This document shows positions 11,693 to 20,295 of a stretch of DNA of 64,000 nucleotides, piece by piece. Numbering within the stretch: the stretch's first letter is position 1; each line of letters opens with the position of its first letter. The stretch comes from Terriglobia bacterium (GTDB lineage Bacteria > Acidobacteriota > Terriglobia > Bryobacterales > Bryobacteraceae). The stretch lies in assembly GCA_020073615.1 (NCBI GenBank), contig JAIQEX010000007.1, positions 28,683-92,682 on the forward strand, in the 5' to 3' direction. Below the pieces are notes generated by a model, which worked only from the letters and a program-made list of their open reading frames with translations, had not been told where the DNA came from and made no database searches. Position numbers and translations under genes: made by a program.

Positions 11693-12720
11693 CACGCCCT
11701 CCTCTCGAGCTCCGCCAGGCGCCGCTTCAGCTCCGCCACTTCGCGCCGCAGCGCCGGCAGCCGCGCCAGGTTGGCCAGTTGCTCCAGATGCTGGCGCAGC
11801 GGGCGCGCCGGCGTCCCCCACACCGTTTCTCCGGAACGCACAATCTTGGAAGTCAGCACCCCGCAGCCCGATCCCAGCACCGCGCGCGCCTCGATCCGCG
11901 CCTTGTCCCCAATCCCCACCTGCCCGCCGATCACCGCGTAGTCTTCCACCACCACCCCGCCCGAAAACCCCGTCTGCGCGGCCACCACCACGTGCCGCCC
12001 GATCCGGCAGTTGTGCGCCACGTGCACCATGTTATCCAGTTTCGTGCCTTCGCCGATCGACGTCACCCCCAGCGCCGCGCGGTCCACGCACGAGTTCGCC
12101 CCGATCTCCACGAAATCGCCGATCTCCACGCGCCCCACCTGCGGAAACTTGTGCCACCGCTCGTGCTCCATCACGTATCCGAATCCGTCGGCGCCGATCA
12201 CTGCCCCCGAGTGCAGAATCGCGCCCCGCCCGATGTCCACGTTGTCGTACACGGTCACATGGGGATGCAGCACGCAGCCCTCCCCCAGCACCACTCGCTT
12301 GCCCACCGTGGCGCAGGCGCCGATACTGGTCGCCACCCCGATCCGCGTGCCGTCCCCCACCACCGCGTGCGGGCCGATCGATACCAGCGCCCCCACCACC
12401 ACGTCCTTGCCCACCACGGCGGTCGGGTGCACCCCGGGCTTCAACTCCGCCGTCGGGTGAAAGCGGCTCACCGCGCGCGCAAACGCGGTGCGCGGCTCCG
12501 CCGCCCGGATCACGGTCCGATGGCTCGGGCTCCCCCACTCCTCGGGCACGATCAGGCAGCCCGCCGCCGAGCTCCCCGCCTGCTCCGCCGCCTTCCGGTT
12601 TCCGACAAACGACAGCTCCGACGATTCCGCCGTCTCCAGCGGCGCCACCCCGCTCAGCTCCTTCTCGCCATCGCCCTCAAAGGTCGCGCCCAGCCATTCC
12701 GCCAACTCGCGAACTCGCAT
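11692..12720 (-). CDS. lpxD: UDP-3-O-acylglucosamine N-acyltransferase LpxD
   Basis: Third step of lipid A synthesis: transfers the second hydroxyacyl chain from acyl-ACP to UDP-3-O-acyl-glucosamine. The 342-residue protein has the N-terminal uridine-binding domain (LAEWLGATFEGDG) and then a long hexapeptide-repeat left-handed beta-helix from about residue 95. The catalytic-His region VHVAHNCRIGRH and the family signature HSGAVIGADGFGY are both intact. A C-terminal helix (LRREVAELKRRLAELE) ends the protein. It faces lpxA divergently across only 18 bp, an unusual layout because lpxD and lpxA are normally co-directional with fabZ between them. Confidence 0.95.
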   Translation of the reverse strand: MRVRELAEWLGATFEGDGEKELSGVAPLETAESSELSFVGNRKAAEQAGSSAAGCLIVPEEWGSPSHRTVIRAAEPRTAFARAVSRFHPTAELKPGVHPTAVVGKDVVVGALVSIGPHAVVGDGTRIGVATSIGACATVGKRVVLGEGCVLHPHVTVYDNVDIGRGAILHSGAVIGADGFGYVMEHERWHKFPQVGRVEIGDFVEIGANSCVDRAALGVTSIGEGTKLDNMVHVAHNCRIGRHVVVAAQTGFSGGVVVEDYAVIGGQVGIGDKARIEARAVLGSGCGVLTSKIVRSGETVWGTPARPLRQHLEQLANLARLPALRREVAELKRRLAELERRA

Positions 12721-12738
12721 GCCTTATCATACAAATTC

Positions 12739-13527
12739 ATGCCCATCGATCCCTCGGCTGAGGTCGCGCCCACCGCTCGTGTTCATCCCCAAGCCGTCAT
12801 TGGTCCCGGCGTCCGCATCGGCGAATTCTGCGTCGTCGAAAGCGACGTCGTCATCGGCCCGCGCTGCCTTCTCGAACCCTACGTGTACATCAAGCGCTGG
12901 ACTACCCTCGGCCACGACAACCAAATCTCCGCCGGCACCGTCCTCGGCACCGATCCCCTCGACAAAGGTTTCGCCGGCGAGCGCAGCTATCTCCACATCG
13001 GAAACGCCAACAGGATTCGCGAGCACTACACCATCTCGCGCGGCACCGAGCCCGAATCCGTCACCCGCATCGGCGACGGCAACTACATCATGACCTCCGG
13101 CCACATCGCCCACAATTGCCAGATCGGCAACGAAACCGTGATCGCCAGTTGCGCCCTCATCGCCGGCTACGTCGAAATCGAAGACCAGGCCTTCATTTCG
13201 GGCGGCGTCGTGGTGCACCAGTATTCCAAAATCGGCCGCCTGGCCATGATCGGCGGCAACACCCGCGTCAACAGCGACGTGCCCCCGTTCTTTCTCTACA
13301 CCGGCTTCAACGTGGAAGCCAAGGGCTTGAACTTAGTCGGCCTCAAACGCGCCGGCTACAAAGCCTCCGACCTCGCCGTGCTCAAGCGGGCCTACCAGCT
13401 CCTCTACCGCTCCGGCCTCAAGCTCGCCGACGCCCTGGCGGCCATCGAAACCCAAATCCCCACCCCCGAAACCCTCCACCTGGCCGCCTTCATCCGCGGC
13501 AGCACGCGCGGCATCTGCCGCGAATAG
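12739..13527 (+). CDS. lpxA: UDP-N-acetylglucosamine acyltransferase LpxA
   Basis: First step of lipid A synthesis, 3-O-acylation of UDP-GlcNAc by hydroxyacyl-ACP. The 262-residue length is normal. Hexapeptide repeats start at residue 8 (VAPTARVHPQAVIGPGVRIG), the catalytic His lies in SGHIAHNCQIG, and the C-terminal helical domain carries GLKRAGYK and LKRAYQLLYRSGLKLADAL. The start ATG at 12739 gives the canonical N-terminus; a much longer open frame upstream runs antisense through lpxD and is rejected. fabZ and lpxB are not in the window. Confidence 0.95.
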   Translation: MPIDPSAEVAPTARVHPQAVIGPGVRIGEFCVVESDVVIGPRCLLEPYVYIKRWTTLGHDNQISAGTVLGTDPLDKGFAGERSYLHIGNANRIREHYTISRGTEPESVTRIGDGNYIMTSGHIAHNCQIGNETVIASCALIAGYVEIEDQAFISGGVVVHQYSKIGRLAMIGGNTRVNSDVPPFFLYTGFNVEAKGLNLVGLKRAGYKASDLAVLKRAYQLLYRSGLKLADALAAIETQIPTPETLHLAAFIRGSTRGICRE

Positions 13528-13534
13528 CCCCCGT

Positions 13535-13945
13535 TCAACGCGTTTTTTTCCGTTCGTTCTGGGCGACGCGCGCTTTCACGATCTTCTTGACCAGCGCGGC
13601 CGGCAGAGGCTTGTCCACGGGGAAGCGGATGGTCCCTTTGGATGTCTGGTAGCCCTTGAGTTCGTCCCGGAACGCCACGATCGCCGACGAACCCATGGGA
13701 AACAAACTGCAATGGTCCGAAAACGCGGCGAACGCCACCAGCGCTCCATGATACCGGAACGTCGGAATCCGGTAGCTGATCGCCTCTGTGGCCTCCGCCG
13801 GCGCCGCGGACCGAATCACCGCGCGCATCCTCTGCAACGTGCTGCGCGCAGGCTCCGGGACGCCTGCCAGATATTCGTCCACGTCCTTCGGCTTGGCGTT
13901 GGCTTTCCCGGCCGAACCGCCAGCCACGGAATTCGTCTTTTTCAT
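13535..13945 (-). CDS. DUF1801/YdhG-like protein
   Basis: 136 residues with the DUF1801 pattern: VDEYLAGVPEPARSTLQRMR, then ISYRIPTFRYHGALVAFAAF, HCSLFP and GTIRFPVDKPLP. Family members include YdhG and the frataxin-like iron chaperone Fra of Bacillus, but most have no assigned role. It converges on lpxA with 7 bp between stops. The N-terminal 18 residues are Lys/Ala/Gly-rich and probably disordered. Cytoplasmic; no signal peptide. Confidence 0.8.
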   Translation of the reverse strand: MKKTNSVAGGSAGKANAKPKDVDEYLAGVPEPARSTLQRMRAVIRSAAPAEATEAISYRIPTFRYHGALVAFAAFSDHCSLFPMGSSAIVAFRDELKGYQTSKGTIRFPVDKPLPAALVKKIVKARVAQNERKKTR

Positions 13946-14047
13946 ACACGGCTCTCCTAAGTCATCGGCCCTCGTGCGCCCGCCTTAACCCTGCAATGTC
14001 GATCCCACTCATTGGCATCGAAACATCCGACCTTCCATGTGGAGTGT

Positions 14048-14431
14048 TCACCCTCGACCGCGCAGCCGGCCGATCTGCCGCCGATCGCGTTTCGACGGCC
14101 TGCCTTCCCGCGACGCCTCGAAGCGCGGCATCGCCTTGCGCTCTTCCGCCATCTTCCGCCGCAACTCGCGGCTCGCCTCGGTCTCCCGGTAGAGCGCCTG
14201 CGCCACCGCCGCGGGCCCGCGCATCTCGCTGAGCGCCAGCACCTCCACCTGAAAATCGCCGCCGTCGTTCTTCACCCCCAGCAGATCGCCGGTGCGGACC
14301 TCGCGTGCCGCCTTGGCTCGATGTCCATTGGATTCCACCCTGCCCAGCTCACACGCCCGTGCCGCCAGGGCGCGCGTCTTAAAGAAGCGGGCGGCCCACA
14401 GCCACTTGTCCATTCTCACGCCGCTCATCAT
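14048..14431 (-). CDS. S4-domain RNA-binding protein, Hsp15/RqcP-like
   Basis: 127 residues. The N-terminal S4 domain is typical of Hsp15 (HslR) and RqcP: MDKWLWAARFFKTRALA, then a second helix ending CELGRVESNGHRA, then KAAREVRTGDLLGV. The rest is a basic tail with many Arg residues. Hsp15 rescues 50S subunits that carry stalled nascent chains. The upstream ATGs at 14431, 14428 and 14413 are alternatives; the last gives the shortest conserved start. About 200 bp upstream to the receiver-like gene shows no convincing coding content. Confidence 0.82.
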   Translation of the reverse strand: MMSGVRMDKWLWAARFFKTRALAARACELGRVESNGHRAKAAREVRTGDLLGVKNDGGDFQVEVLALSEMRGPAAVAQALYRETEASRELRRKMAEERKAMPRFEASREGRPSKRDRRQIGRLRGRG

Positions 14432-14628
14432 TCCATTCTCGTATCGCCCCGCCAGCGCCCGGGGGCCGCCCGTGCCGCGGTGGCCGAACTACAGAATCCG
14501 GTCACCCTCCGGGCTGTACTGTTTCACTGGTGGCTTGGGCAGGCAGGCGCAACCGCTGAGAAGACTCCCCGGCTCCGCGTCGCGCTGGAAACCGGCTCAT
14601 TTGCCCGAGGCGCGCCGGTGCAAGTGCT

Positions 14629-15000
14629 CTATCCCGAATGGCGCTTGAAGATCTGCGGCAGGTTCTGCGACAGCGCCGACCGCGCCAGCACCATGTCGCA
14701 CCCCGCGTCGTGCGCTTTCTGCTTCAGTTCGCCCTGTACGTGCGACAGGTATCCGATCAGGCTGATCCCCTTGGTGTGCGAGTTTGCTTTTAGCGTCCCG
14801 ATCAGAGTCAGCGGCTGGGCCGCCTCGAAGTTCAGGTCGAAAATGATCAGCGACGGTTTCTGCTTGGCCTTCTCCACAACCTCTTTGGGGTCCTTGACGA
14901 ACTCCAGCGCCAGCCCCGAGCGCTTGGCCGCATCGCTCAGCTTGACCGAGAAGAACAGGTCGCTCACCACCGCGAGCACGAGCTTCGGTTCCTTCTGCAT
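14629..15000 (-). CDS. Divergent stand-alone receiver-like protein
   Basis: 123 residues with the alternating strand-helix pattern of a receiver domain. The putative phosphoacceptor Asp is in LIIFDLNFEAA, but the usual acidic pair after strand 1 is reduced (VVSDLFF) and the conserved Lys near strand 5 is replaced in VLARSAL. The block IGYLSHVQGEL fills the strand-4 position. It may be a pseudo-receiver that works by protein contact rather than phosphorylation. No kinase is adjacent, although two soluble kinases begin within 2 kb. Confidence 0.65.
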   Translation of the reverse strand: MQKEPKLVLAVVSDLFFSVKLSDAAKRSGLALEFVKDPKEVVEKAKQKPSLIIFDLNFEAAQPLTLIGTLKANSHTKGISLIGYLSHVQGELKQKAHDAGCDMVLARSALSQNLPQIFKRHSG

Positions 15001-15129
15001 AGGGATGTGCTATGTGCAATTGCCAATGTCTCGGAGTCGTATCGGAGGGAACGACTGAATTCTATCATGTTTCCTCGGGGCCAATGTCCGCCGTTCTATA
15101 ATTGCATTGCCGGAGGGAGAAAACGAGCT

Positions 15130-15954
15130 TTGTCCACCATTCGAGATAAGAGCGTCCTGATCACCGGCGCCGGCCGCGGTATTGGCAAGCGCCTGGCTCT
15201 GGGCTTTGGGGAGGCAGGCGCGCGCGTGGGTTTGCTGGGGCGCAGCCAGGCGGAGCTCGATCTGGCCAAACTGGAGATCGAGCAGGCCGGCGGCGCCGCG
15301 CTCCGCCTGCGCGCCGACGTGCGCGACCTGGAGCAGGTGGCGGCCGCCGTGGAGCGCCTGCGCGCCGTGTTCGGCTCCCTCGACGTGCTGATTGCCGCGG
15401 CGGCGGTGCAGGGCCCGGTGGGGTCGTTTCTCTCGTCCAAGCCCAAAGCCTGGGAGGAGACCATCGAGATCAACCTGATGGGCGCCGTGAATTCGTGCCG
15501 CGCCGCCCTGCCCCCCATGATCGAAAAGCGCTCCGGCAAAATCATCCTGATTGTGGGCGGCGGCTCCGGCCACCCCCGTCCCAATTTCGGCGCCTACGCG
15601 GCATCCAAAGCGGCGCTCGTGCGTTTCGCCGAGTGCCTGGCCGTCGAGGTCAGCGATCACAACGTGCAGGTGAACTGCATCTCTCCGGGAACCGTCTACA
15701 CCCACATGACCGACGAGATTCTGCAAGCCGGCGAAGAGCGCGCCGGCCCCCGCGAGATCGAGGAGGCCGAGCAGGTGCGCATCACCGGCGGCGTGCCCGC
15801 CGAAAAGCAGATCCAACTGGCGCTGTTCCTGGCCTCCGAACGGAGCAACCACATCAGCGGCAAGCTGATTCACGTCAATGACGATTGGCGCCGCTTCGAG
15901 CACGACAACATGAAGCCCGAGCTCTACACCCTGCGCCGCGTGCAGAAGATCTGA
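15130..15954 (+). CDS. Short-chain dehydrogenase/reductase (SDR)
   Basis: 274 residues with a classical SDR layout: cofactor motif TGAGRGIG near the N-terminus, LGRSQAELD after strand 2 (an Arg here suggests NADP use), ADVRDL, the conserved Asn in INLMGAVNS, catalytic Tyr and Lys in FGAYAASKAAL, and VNCISPGTVYTHM. The usual active-site Ser lies in VGGGSGHPRPN. The TTG at 15130 is preceded by GGAGGGAGA at 15112-15120, which decides the start; a TATAAT at 15097-15102 may be its -10 box. Substrate unknown. It converges on the kinase gene at 15981. Confidence 0.85.
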   Translation: MSTIRDKSVLITGAGRGIGKRLALGFGEAGARVGLLGRSQAELDLAKLEIEQAGGAALRLRADVRDLEQVAAAVERLRAVFGSLDVLIAAAAVQGPVGSFLSSKPKAWEETIEINLMGAVNSCRAALPPMIEKRSGKIILIVGGGSGHPRPNFGAYAASKAALVRFAECLAVEVSDHNVQVNCISPGTVYTHMTDEILQAGEERAGPREIEEAEQVRITGGVPAEKQIQLALFLASERSNHISGKLIHVNDDWRRFEHDNMKPELYTLRRVQKI

Positions 15955-15980
15955 GCCGGAGAATCGACTCGTCTGTGCGG

Positions 15981-16727
15981 CTAGGCCAGTGACCGGGGGA
16001 GGCTGACCACGACCCGGGTGCCCCGGCCCGGCTGGGACTTCACCTCCAGTGCTCCTCCGAGCCCCTCGACCCGCTCGCGCATGCCGAGCAAGCCCAGGCC
16101 CCGCTTTCCTCTGGCGCCGGGGTCAAAGCCGGTTCCGTTGTCCTGGATCGCGCAGCGGACCCGCTCCCCGGAGGAGCACATGCGGATCCGCACCAGAGTG
16201 GCCCGCGCGTGCTTGCCGGCGTTGGTCAACGACTCCTGGAGCACGCGGTACAGCGTTAGTTCGGCCGCGGAGTCAAGCCGCCCCTCCAGGCGGGATGTGA
16301 AAACGACCTTCACGCCCGTGCGCTGCGCGAACCCAGCAGCCAGAAACTCGATGGCGGAAACTAGTCCATAATCGTCCAGGATAGTGGGGCGAAGCTCGTG
16401 GGAAAAGCGGCGAAGCTGCGTTTCCAGTTGCCCCAGAAGCGCCTGCACCTCGTCGAACGAGCCGGCACCATGGTGGGGCACGTGGCCGAGAGCTTCCGCC
16501 AGCCGGATTTGAATCAGCGCCAGCAATTGCCCGGCGTCGTCGTGGAGCGCGCTGGCAATTCGCTTGATCTGCGCCTCCAGCATTTCGCTGGTGTGGCGGC
16601 TCGCCGCTCGACCCGGAATCGGGTCGGGAACCAGCGCCGGAGCGCGCGCCGCCGCGCCATTCAACTCCTCCGATCCCCCGGAACAAAACCCCAAGTCATA
16701 AGCCACAGCATTGGCCCGCATGGTCAT
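15981..16727 (-). CDS. Soluble NarL/DesK-type histidine kinase (paralogue 1)
   Basis: 248 residues with no transmembrane segment and no recognisable sensor domain. A HisKA_3 dimerisation domain carries the phosphoacceptor His in ALHDDAGQLLALIQIRLAEA, followed by SHELRPTILDDYGL. The HATPase domain shows the N box (VLQESLTNAGKHA), G1 box (DNGTGFD) and G2 box (GLGLLGMRERVEGLGG). It is a close paralogue of the gene at 19461; both share the segment HTSEMLEAQIKRIA before the H-box. The pair brackets the Nramp-kinase fusion, and this copy is divergent from it. No NarL-type regulator is adjacent. Confidence 0.88.
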   Translation of the reverse strand: MTMRANAVAYDLGFCSGGSEELNGAAARAPALVPDPIPGRAASRHTSEMLEAQIKRIASALHDDAGQLLALIQIRLAEALGHVPHHGAGSFDEVQALLGQLETQLRRFSHELRPTILDDYGLVSAIEFLAAGFAQRTGVKVVFTSRLEGRLDSAAELTLYRVLQESLTNAGKHARATLVRIRMCSSGERVRCAIQDNGTGFDPGARGKRGLGLLGMRERVEGLGGALEVKSQPGRGTRVVVSLPRSLA

Positions 16728-16802
16728 TTCGTGAAAAACGATCCCTCCGTGGTGTCAACTATATCGCGACACAGGTGTAAATACCCCTTGTTTCTGTAAA
16801 TA

Positions 16803-19460
16803 ATGTGTAAAAAGGTATTGGATGGTACTACGAGCATCGCTTCCATACCGTGTTTACGCGTTGACATCATCCCAGTCCACCATCCAGAATTAGTGCTGGA
16901 AAATACTGTGCGGCCTCCTGCGAACAGTTTGCGAACACGGTCTCTGGCGGAGATGCACTCGTCGGTCGCCACTTCGCATGCCTCGCTGTGGCGCCGCGCC
17001 CTGGCCTTTGCGGGGCCGGCCTACCTGGTCAGCGTGGGCTACATGGACCCGGGGAATTGGGCCACCGATCTGGATGGCGGCGGCAAGTTCGGCTACCAGT
17101 TGCTTTGGGTGCTGGTCATGTCCAACGCCATGGCCATTCTGCTACAGACTCTGAGTGCGCGGCTGGGAGTGGTTTCGGGCCGCGACCTGGCCCAGGCCTG
17201 CCGCGAGACTTATCCCCGTGTGGTGAGTCATGCCCTCTGGGCCCTGTGTGAAATCGCCATCGGCGCCTGCGACCTGGCGGAGGTGCTGGGCGCGGCTATC
17301 GGTCTAAACCTGCTTTTCCAACTTCCCTTGCTGACGGGCGTGTTGGTTACCGCCGCCGATACGCTCCTACTGCTGTGGCTGCAGCAATACCGCATCCGGA
17401 CGCTGGAATCGCTGGTGCTGCGGTTGATCTTCATCATTGGCGCCTGCCTGGGCATGGAAATTCTGCTGGCCAAGCCGGACGTAGCGGACGTCGCCGGCGG
17501 CTTGATTCCCCGGCTGAACCGGAACAGCCTGTACGACACCATTGCCATTCTGGGCGCCACCGTGATGCCCCACAATCTGTATCTGCATTCGGCGCTGGTG
17601 CAGACGCGGCGCATCGGATCGAGCGTCGAGGCGAAGCGAAAGGCCTGCCGCTACAACCTGTGGGACACCATGGTGGCGCTCAACGGGGCCATGTTTGTCA
17701 ACATCGCCATCCTGGTGTTGGCCGCGGCCGTGTTCTTCCAACGCCACATCCCGGTAGTTCAGATCCAGCAGGCCACGGAGTTGCTGGGGCCGCTGCTGGG
17801 CAGGAAAGCGGCCACGGTGATTTTCGCGGTCGCGCTGCTCTGTGCCGGACAGGCGTCCACCATTACCGGGACCATGGCCGGGCAGATTGTCATGGAGGGT
17901 TTCCTGAACATCCGGCTGCGCGCCTGGCTCCGCCGCCTGGCCACCCGCCTGCTGGCCATTATCCCGGCGGCGGTGACGGTCTATTACGCCGGCGACACGG
18001 GCGCCTACGACCTGTTGCTGCTCACGCAGGTCGTGCTCAGCATGCAGCTTCCGTTCGCCATGATCCCGCTGATCCATTTCACCGGCGACCGGGGCCGCAT
18101 GGGCGAGTTTGCCAGCAAGGCCTGGCTGCAGTCGCTGGCCTGGATTGTGGCCGCCATCAACCTGGTGCTGAATGTCTGGCTGGCGTGGCAGAGGATGGTG
18201 GTGTGGCTGTCGTCGGAAGGTCCGTATCTCACCACCATTCGGGTGATCACCATTCCCCTGCTGGCGGGCTCGATTGTCCTGCTGCTCTATGTGTGGCTGG
18301 CGCCGTGGCTGCGGCGTCTCAAGTCCGGCGCCGGCGGGCCGGAGACAACGGTCGAGCCCCTTCCCGAGCCGGTCTATCTGCAGCATGTGGAGGGCAACGA
18401 AACGCAGCAGGTGATCGAGCGATTCGACGTGTTCATGACCCATCTGCACGGCATCGCCTTCATCAAAGATCCGGCCGGGCGTTACGTGTATTTCAACGCC
18501 GCCTCCTCGGCCCTGTTGGGGCTCGACCCGGAGCAGATCCTCGCCAAATCGGATGAAGAGATCTGGCCGCCGGAGCTGGCGAGCGCTTACAAGAAGCACG
18601 ATGAAGTGGTCTTCCAAGGCCAAAAAACATTCGAGGGCGTCGAGTTGATTCCCCTGGACGGCGTGTTGCATTCCTGGCTGGTCTACAAATTCCCCATCGT
18701 CGAGAGAGAGACCCAGGCGGTCTACCTGGGAGGGGTAGGCGTGGATATCACCGACCGCAAGCGGGCCGAGGAGCAGTTGCGCGGCTTGGCCGCGCGCCTG
18801 CAGGACATACGCGAAAAAGAGCGGGCGCTGACTTCGCGCGAGGTGGAGAATATCGGCCAGTTGCTGACCGCTCTGGATCTCCAGCTATCGGTGATCGCGG
18901 ACCGGTTGTCGGAAGGGGCCGATCCCGGCGCCATGGCCGAGCGGCTCAAGGCGGTATCGCAGATGCTCACCTCCACCATCGAAACTTCGGCCCGCATCTC
19001 CACCGAACTGAGGCCGAGCCTGCTGGACAATCTGGGACTGGGCGTGGCCATGGAGTGGCGGGCGCAGGAATTCGCCGTCCGCACGGGGGTTCAGGCCATC
19101 GCCGAATCGCTCGAAGAGGCGCCCATCGACCCCGAAGTGGCCACGGCCGTCTTCCGGATTTTTCAGGACATTCTGGCGAACGTGGAGCAGCATGCGCACG
19201 CCACCGAGGTCCGTTTCAGCTTGCAGCGGGCGGGCTCCGGCCTGGTTTTGCGGGTACGCGACAATGGCCGGGGAATCACGGCGGAGGAGATTGCGGGGCC
19301 GAAATCGCTGGGCCTTTTAGGAATGCGCGAGCTGGCGGGATTGTTCGGCGGAACGATCGCCATCGGCGCGATTCCCGGAAAGGAAACCACCGTTTTGCTG
19401 GAGATCCCGAACAACGCGCGCATGGCCCTGTCCCGCGGCGTCCGCGGCCCCAACGCCTGA
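16803..19460 (+). CDS. Nramp metal transporter fused to PAS and degenerate histidine kinase
   Basis: 885 residues from the ATG at 16803; the true start may be up to 150 bp downstream, as the first 50 residues look unconserved. Residues about 60-500 form an Nramp (MntH-like) divalent-metal transporter with the metal motifs GYMDPGNWATDL and MPHNLYLHSALVQTR and about eleven helices. A PAS domain follows at about 545-650 (GIAFIKDPAGRYVYFNAASS; ending GVDITDRK). A HisKA_3-like segment comes next, then a HATPase domain with DILANVEQHAHA, DNGRGI and GLLGMREL. The phosphoacceptor His is absent: the H-box reads SREVENIGQLL where SREIHDELGQLL is expected. The transporter half is a paralogue of the gene at 48924. 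It may be a metal-flux sensor or transceptor. Confidence 0.9.
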   Translation: MCKKVLDGTTSIASIPCLRVDIIPVHHPELVLENTVRPPANSLRTRSLAEMHSSVATSHASLWRRALAFAGPAYLVSVGYMDPGNWATDLDGGGKFGYQLLWVLVMSNAMAILLQTLSARLGVVSGRDLAQACRETYPRVVSHALWALCEIAIGACDLAEVLGAAIGLNLLFQLPLLTGVLVTAADTLLLLWLQQYRIRTLESLVLRLIFIIGACLGMEILLAKPDVADVAGGLIPRLNRNSLYDTIAILGATVMPHNLYLHSALVQTRRIGSSVEAKRKACRYNLWDTMVALNGAMFVNIAILVLAAAVFFQRHIPVVQIQQATELLGPLLGRKAATVIFAVALLCAGQASTITGTMAGQIVMEGFLNIRLRAWLRRLATRLLAIIPAAVTVYYAGDTGAYDLLLLTQVVLSMQLPFAMIPLIHFTGDRGRMGEFASKAWLQSLAWIVAAINLVLNVWLAWQRMVVWLSSEGPYLTTIRVITIPLLAGSIVLLLYVWLAPWLRRLKSGAGGPETTVEPLPEPVYLQHVEGNETQQVIERFDVFMTHLHGIAFIKDPAGRYVYFNAASSALLGLDPEQILAKSDEEIWPPELASAYKKHDEVVFQGQKTFEGVELIPLDGVLHSWLVYKFPIVERETQAVYLGGVGVDITDRKRAEEQLRGLAARLQDIREKERALTSREVENIGQLLTALDLQLSVIADRLSEGADPGAMAERLKAVSQMLTSTIETSARISTELRPSLLDNLGLGVAMEWRAQEFAVRTGVQAIAESLEEAPIDPEVATAVFRIFQDILANVEQHAHATEVRFSLQRAGSGLVLRVRDNGRGITAEEIAGPKSLGLLGMRELAGLFGGTIAIGAIPGKETTVLLEIPNNARMALSRGVRGPNA

Positions 19461-20213
19461 TCACGCCACGCGTTCGCTGGCGGCGGCGAGCGGGAGACGG
19501 ATGACCAATTCGGTGCCCCGGCCGGGCTGAGACTGGATGGCCAGGTGTCCCCCCAAGCCCTCGACGCGCTCGCGCATCCCGAGCAGACCGAGGCCGCCTT
19601 GTCCTCTGGCGCTCATGTCAAAGCCGACGCCGTTATCCTGGATCACGCAGCGCACCTGCCGGCCCACGGTCCGCACGCAGATCCGCACCAGGGTAGCGCC
19701 GGAGTACCGGCCGGCATTGATCAGCGCCTCCTGGACCGCACGATAGAGGGCCACCTCGGCGGCCGGATCCACTCGCGATTCCAGAGCCGTGGTCAATGCA
19801 GCCCGAATGCCCGTGCGCCGGGAAAACCCTTCCAGGAGAATCTCGAGGGCGGGAGCGAGCCCGCAGTCGTCCAGGATGGTGGGGCGCAGCTCGTGGGAGA
19901 AGTCGCGAAGCTGCGTTTCCAGTTGCCCCAGGAGCGCGTGTACCTCGGCAAAGGACGAGGCGCAGTGCCCCGGCATCTGGCTCAGGGCCTCCGCCAGCCG
20001 GATTTGAATCAGCGCCAGCAGTTGTCCGGCGTCGTCATGGAGCGCGCCGGCAATCCGCTTGATCTGCGCTTCCAGCATTTCGCTGGTATGATTGCCGGGC
20101 CGGATCTCCCGTGCTTCGGGAAAGTAGGCAAAATCGCCGCCGCAGGAATCGCATCCGAACTCCCCTGCCGGTCCCTGGAAACCGGGCACGCGCACAACGC
20201 AATTGCTGCTCAT
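19461..20213 (-). CDS. Soluble NarL/DesK-type histidine kinase (paralogue 2)
   Basis: 250 residues, same design as the kinase at 15981: HTSEMLEAQIKRIAGALHDD with an intact His, SHELRPTILDDCGL, then HATPase boxes EALINAGRYS, DNGVGFD and GLGLLGMRERVEGLGG. The N-terminus has a CDSCGGD pair of cysteines absent from paralogue 1. It is immediately convergent with the fusion gene (stops abut at 19460/19461). A good promoter lies upstream at 20246-20274. Two near copies on either side of the fusion suggest a local duplication and a shared pathway, possibly heterodimerisation with the fusion's histidine-less domain. That link is inference. Confidence 0.88.
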   Translation of the reverse strand: MSSNCVVRVPGFQGPAGEFGCDSCGGDFAYFPEAREIRPGNHTSEMLEAQIKRIAGALHDDAGQLLALIQIRLAEALSQMPGHCASSFAEVHALLGQLETQLRDFSHELRPTILDDCGLAPALEILLEGFSRRTGIRAALTTALESRVDPAAEVALYRAVQEALINAGRYSGATLVRICVRTVGRQVRCVIQDNGVGFDMSARGQGGLGLLGMRERVEGLGGHLAIQSQPGRGTELVIRLPLAAASERVA

Positions 20214-20245
20214 AAATGGTGTGGAAACATCCCCTCGCTCCAGTT

Positions 20246-20274
20246 ACTATAGCGTGGTGACTCATTTGTAACAA
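20246..20274 (-). promoter_or_regulatory. Putative sigma-70-type promoter of the kinase at 19461
   Basis: On the minus strand TTGTTA (20274-20269) and TATAGT (20251-20246) are separated by 17 bp, with the start codon about 33 bp downstream at 20213. Confidence 0.5.
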
Positions 20275-20295
20275 GGTGAAAGCTCCGGTTCGAGT

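Noticed and set aside
11779..12738. Upstream extension of the lpxA frame through lpxD
   Set aside because: The extension is His/Arg/Pro-rich shadow of lpxD; the ATG at 12739 gives the canonical LpxA N-terminus.
16803..16952. First 50 codons of the Nramp fusion as genuine N-terminus
   Set aside because: Not rejected outright, but alignment to the second Nramp copy supports conservation only from about residue 45; start left uncertain.
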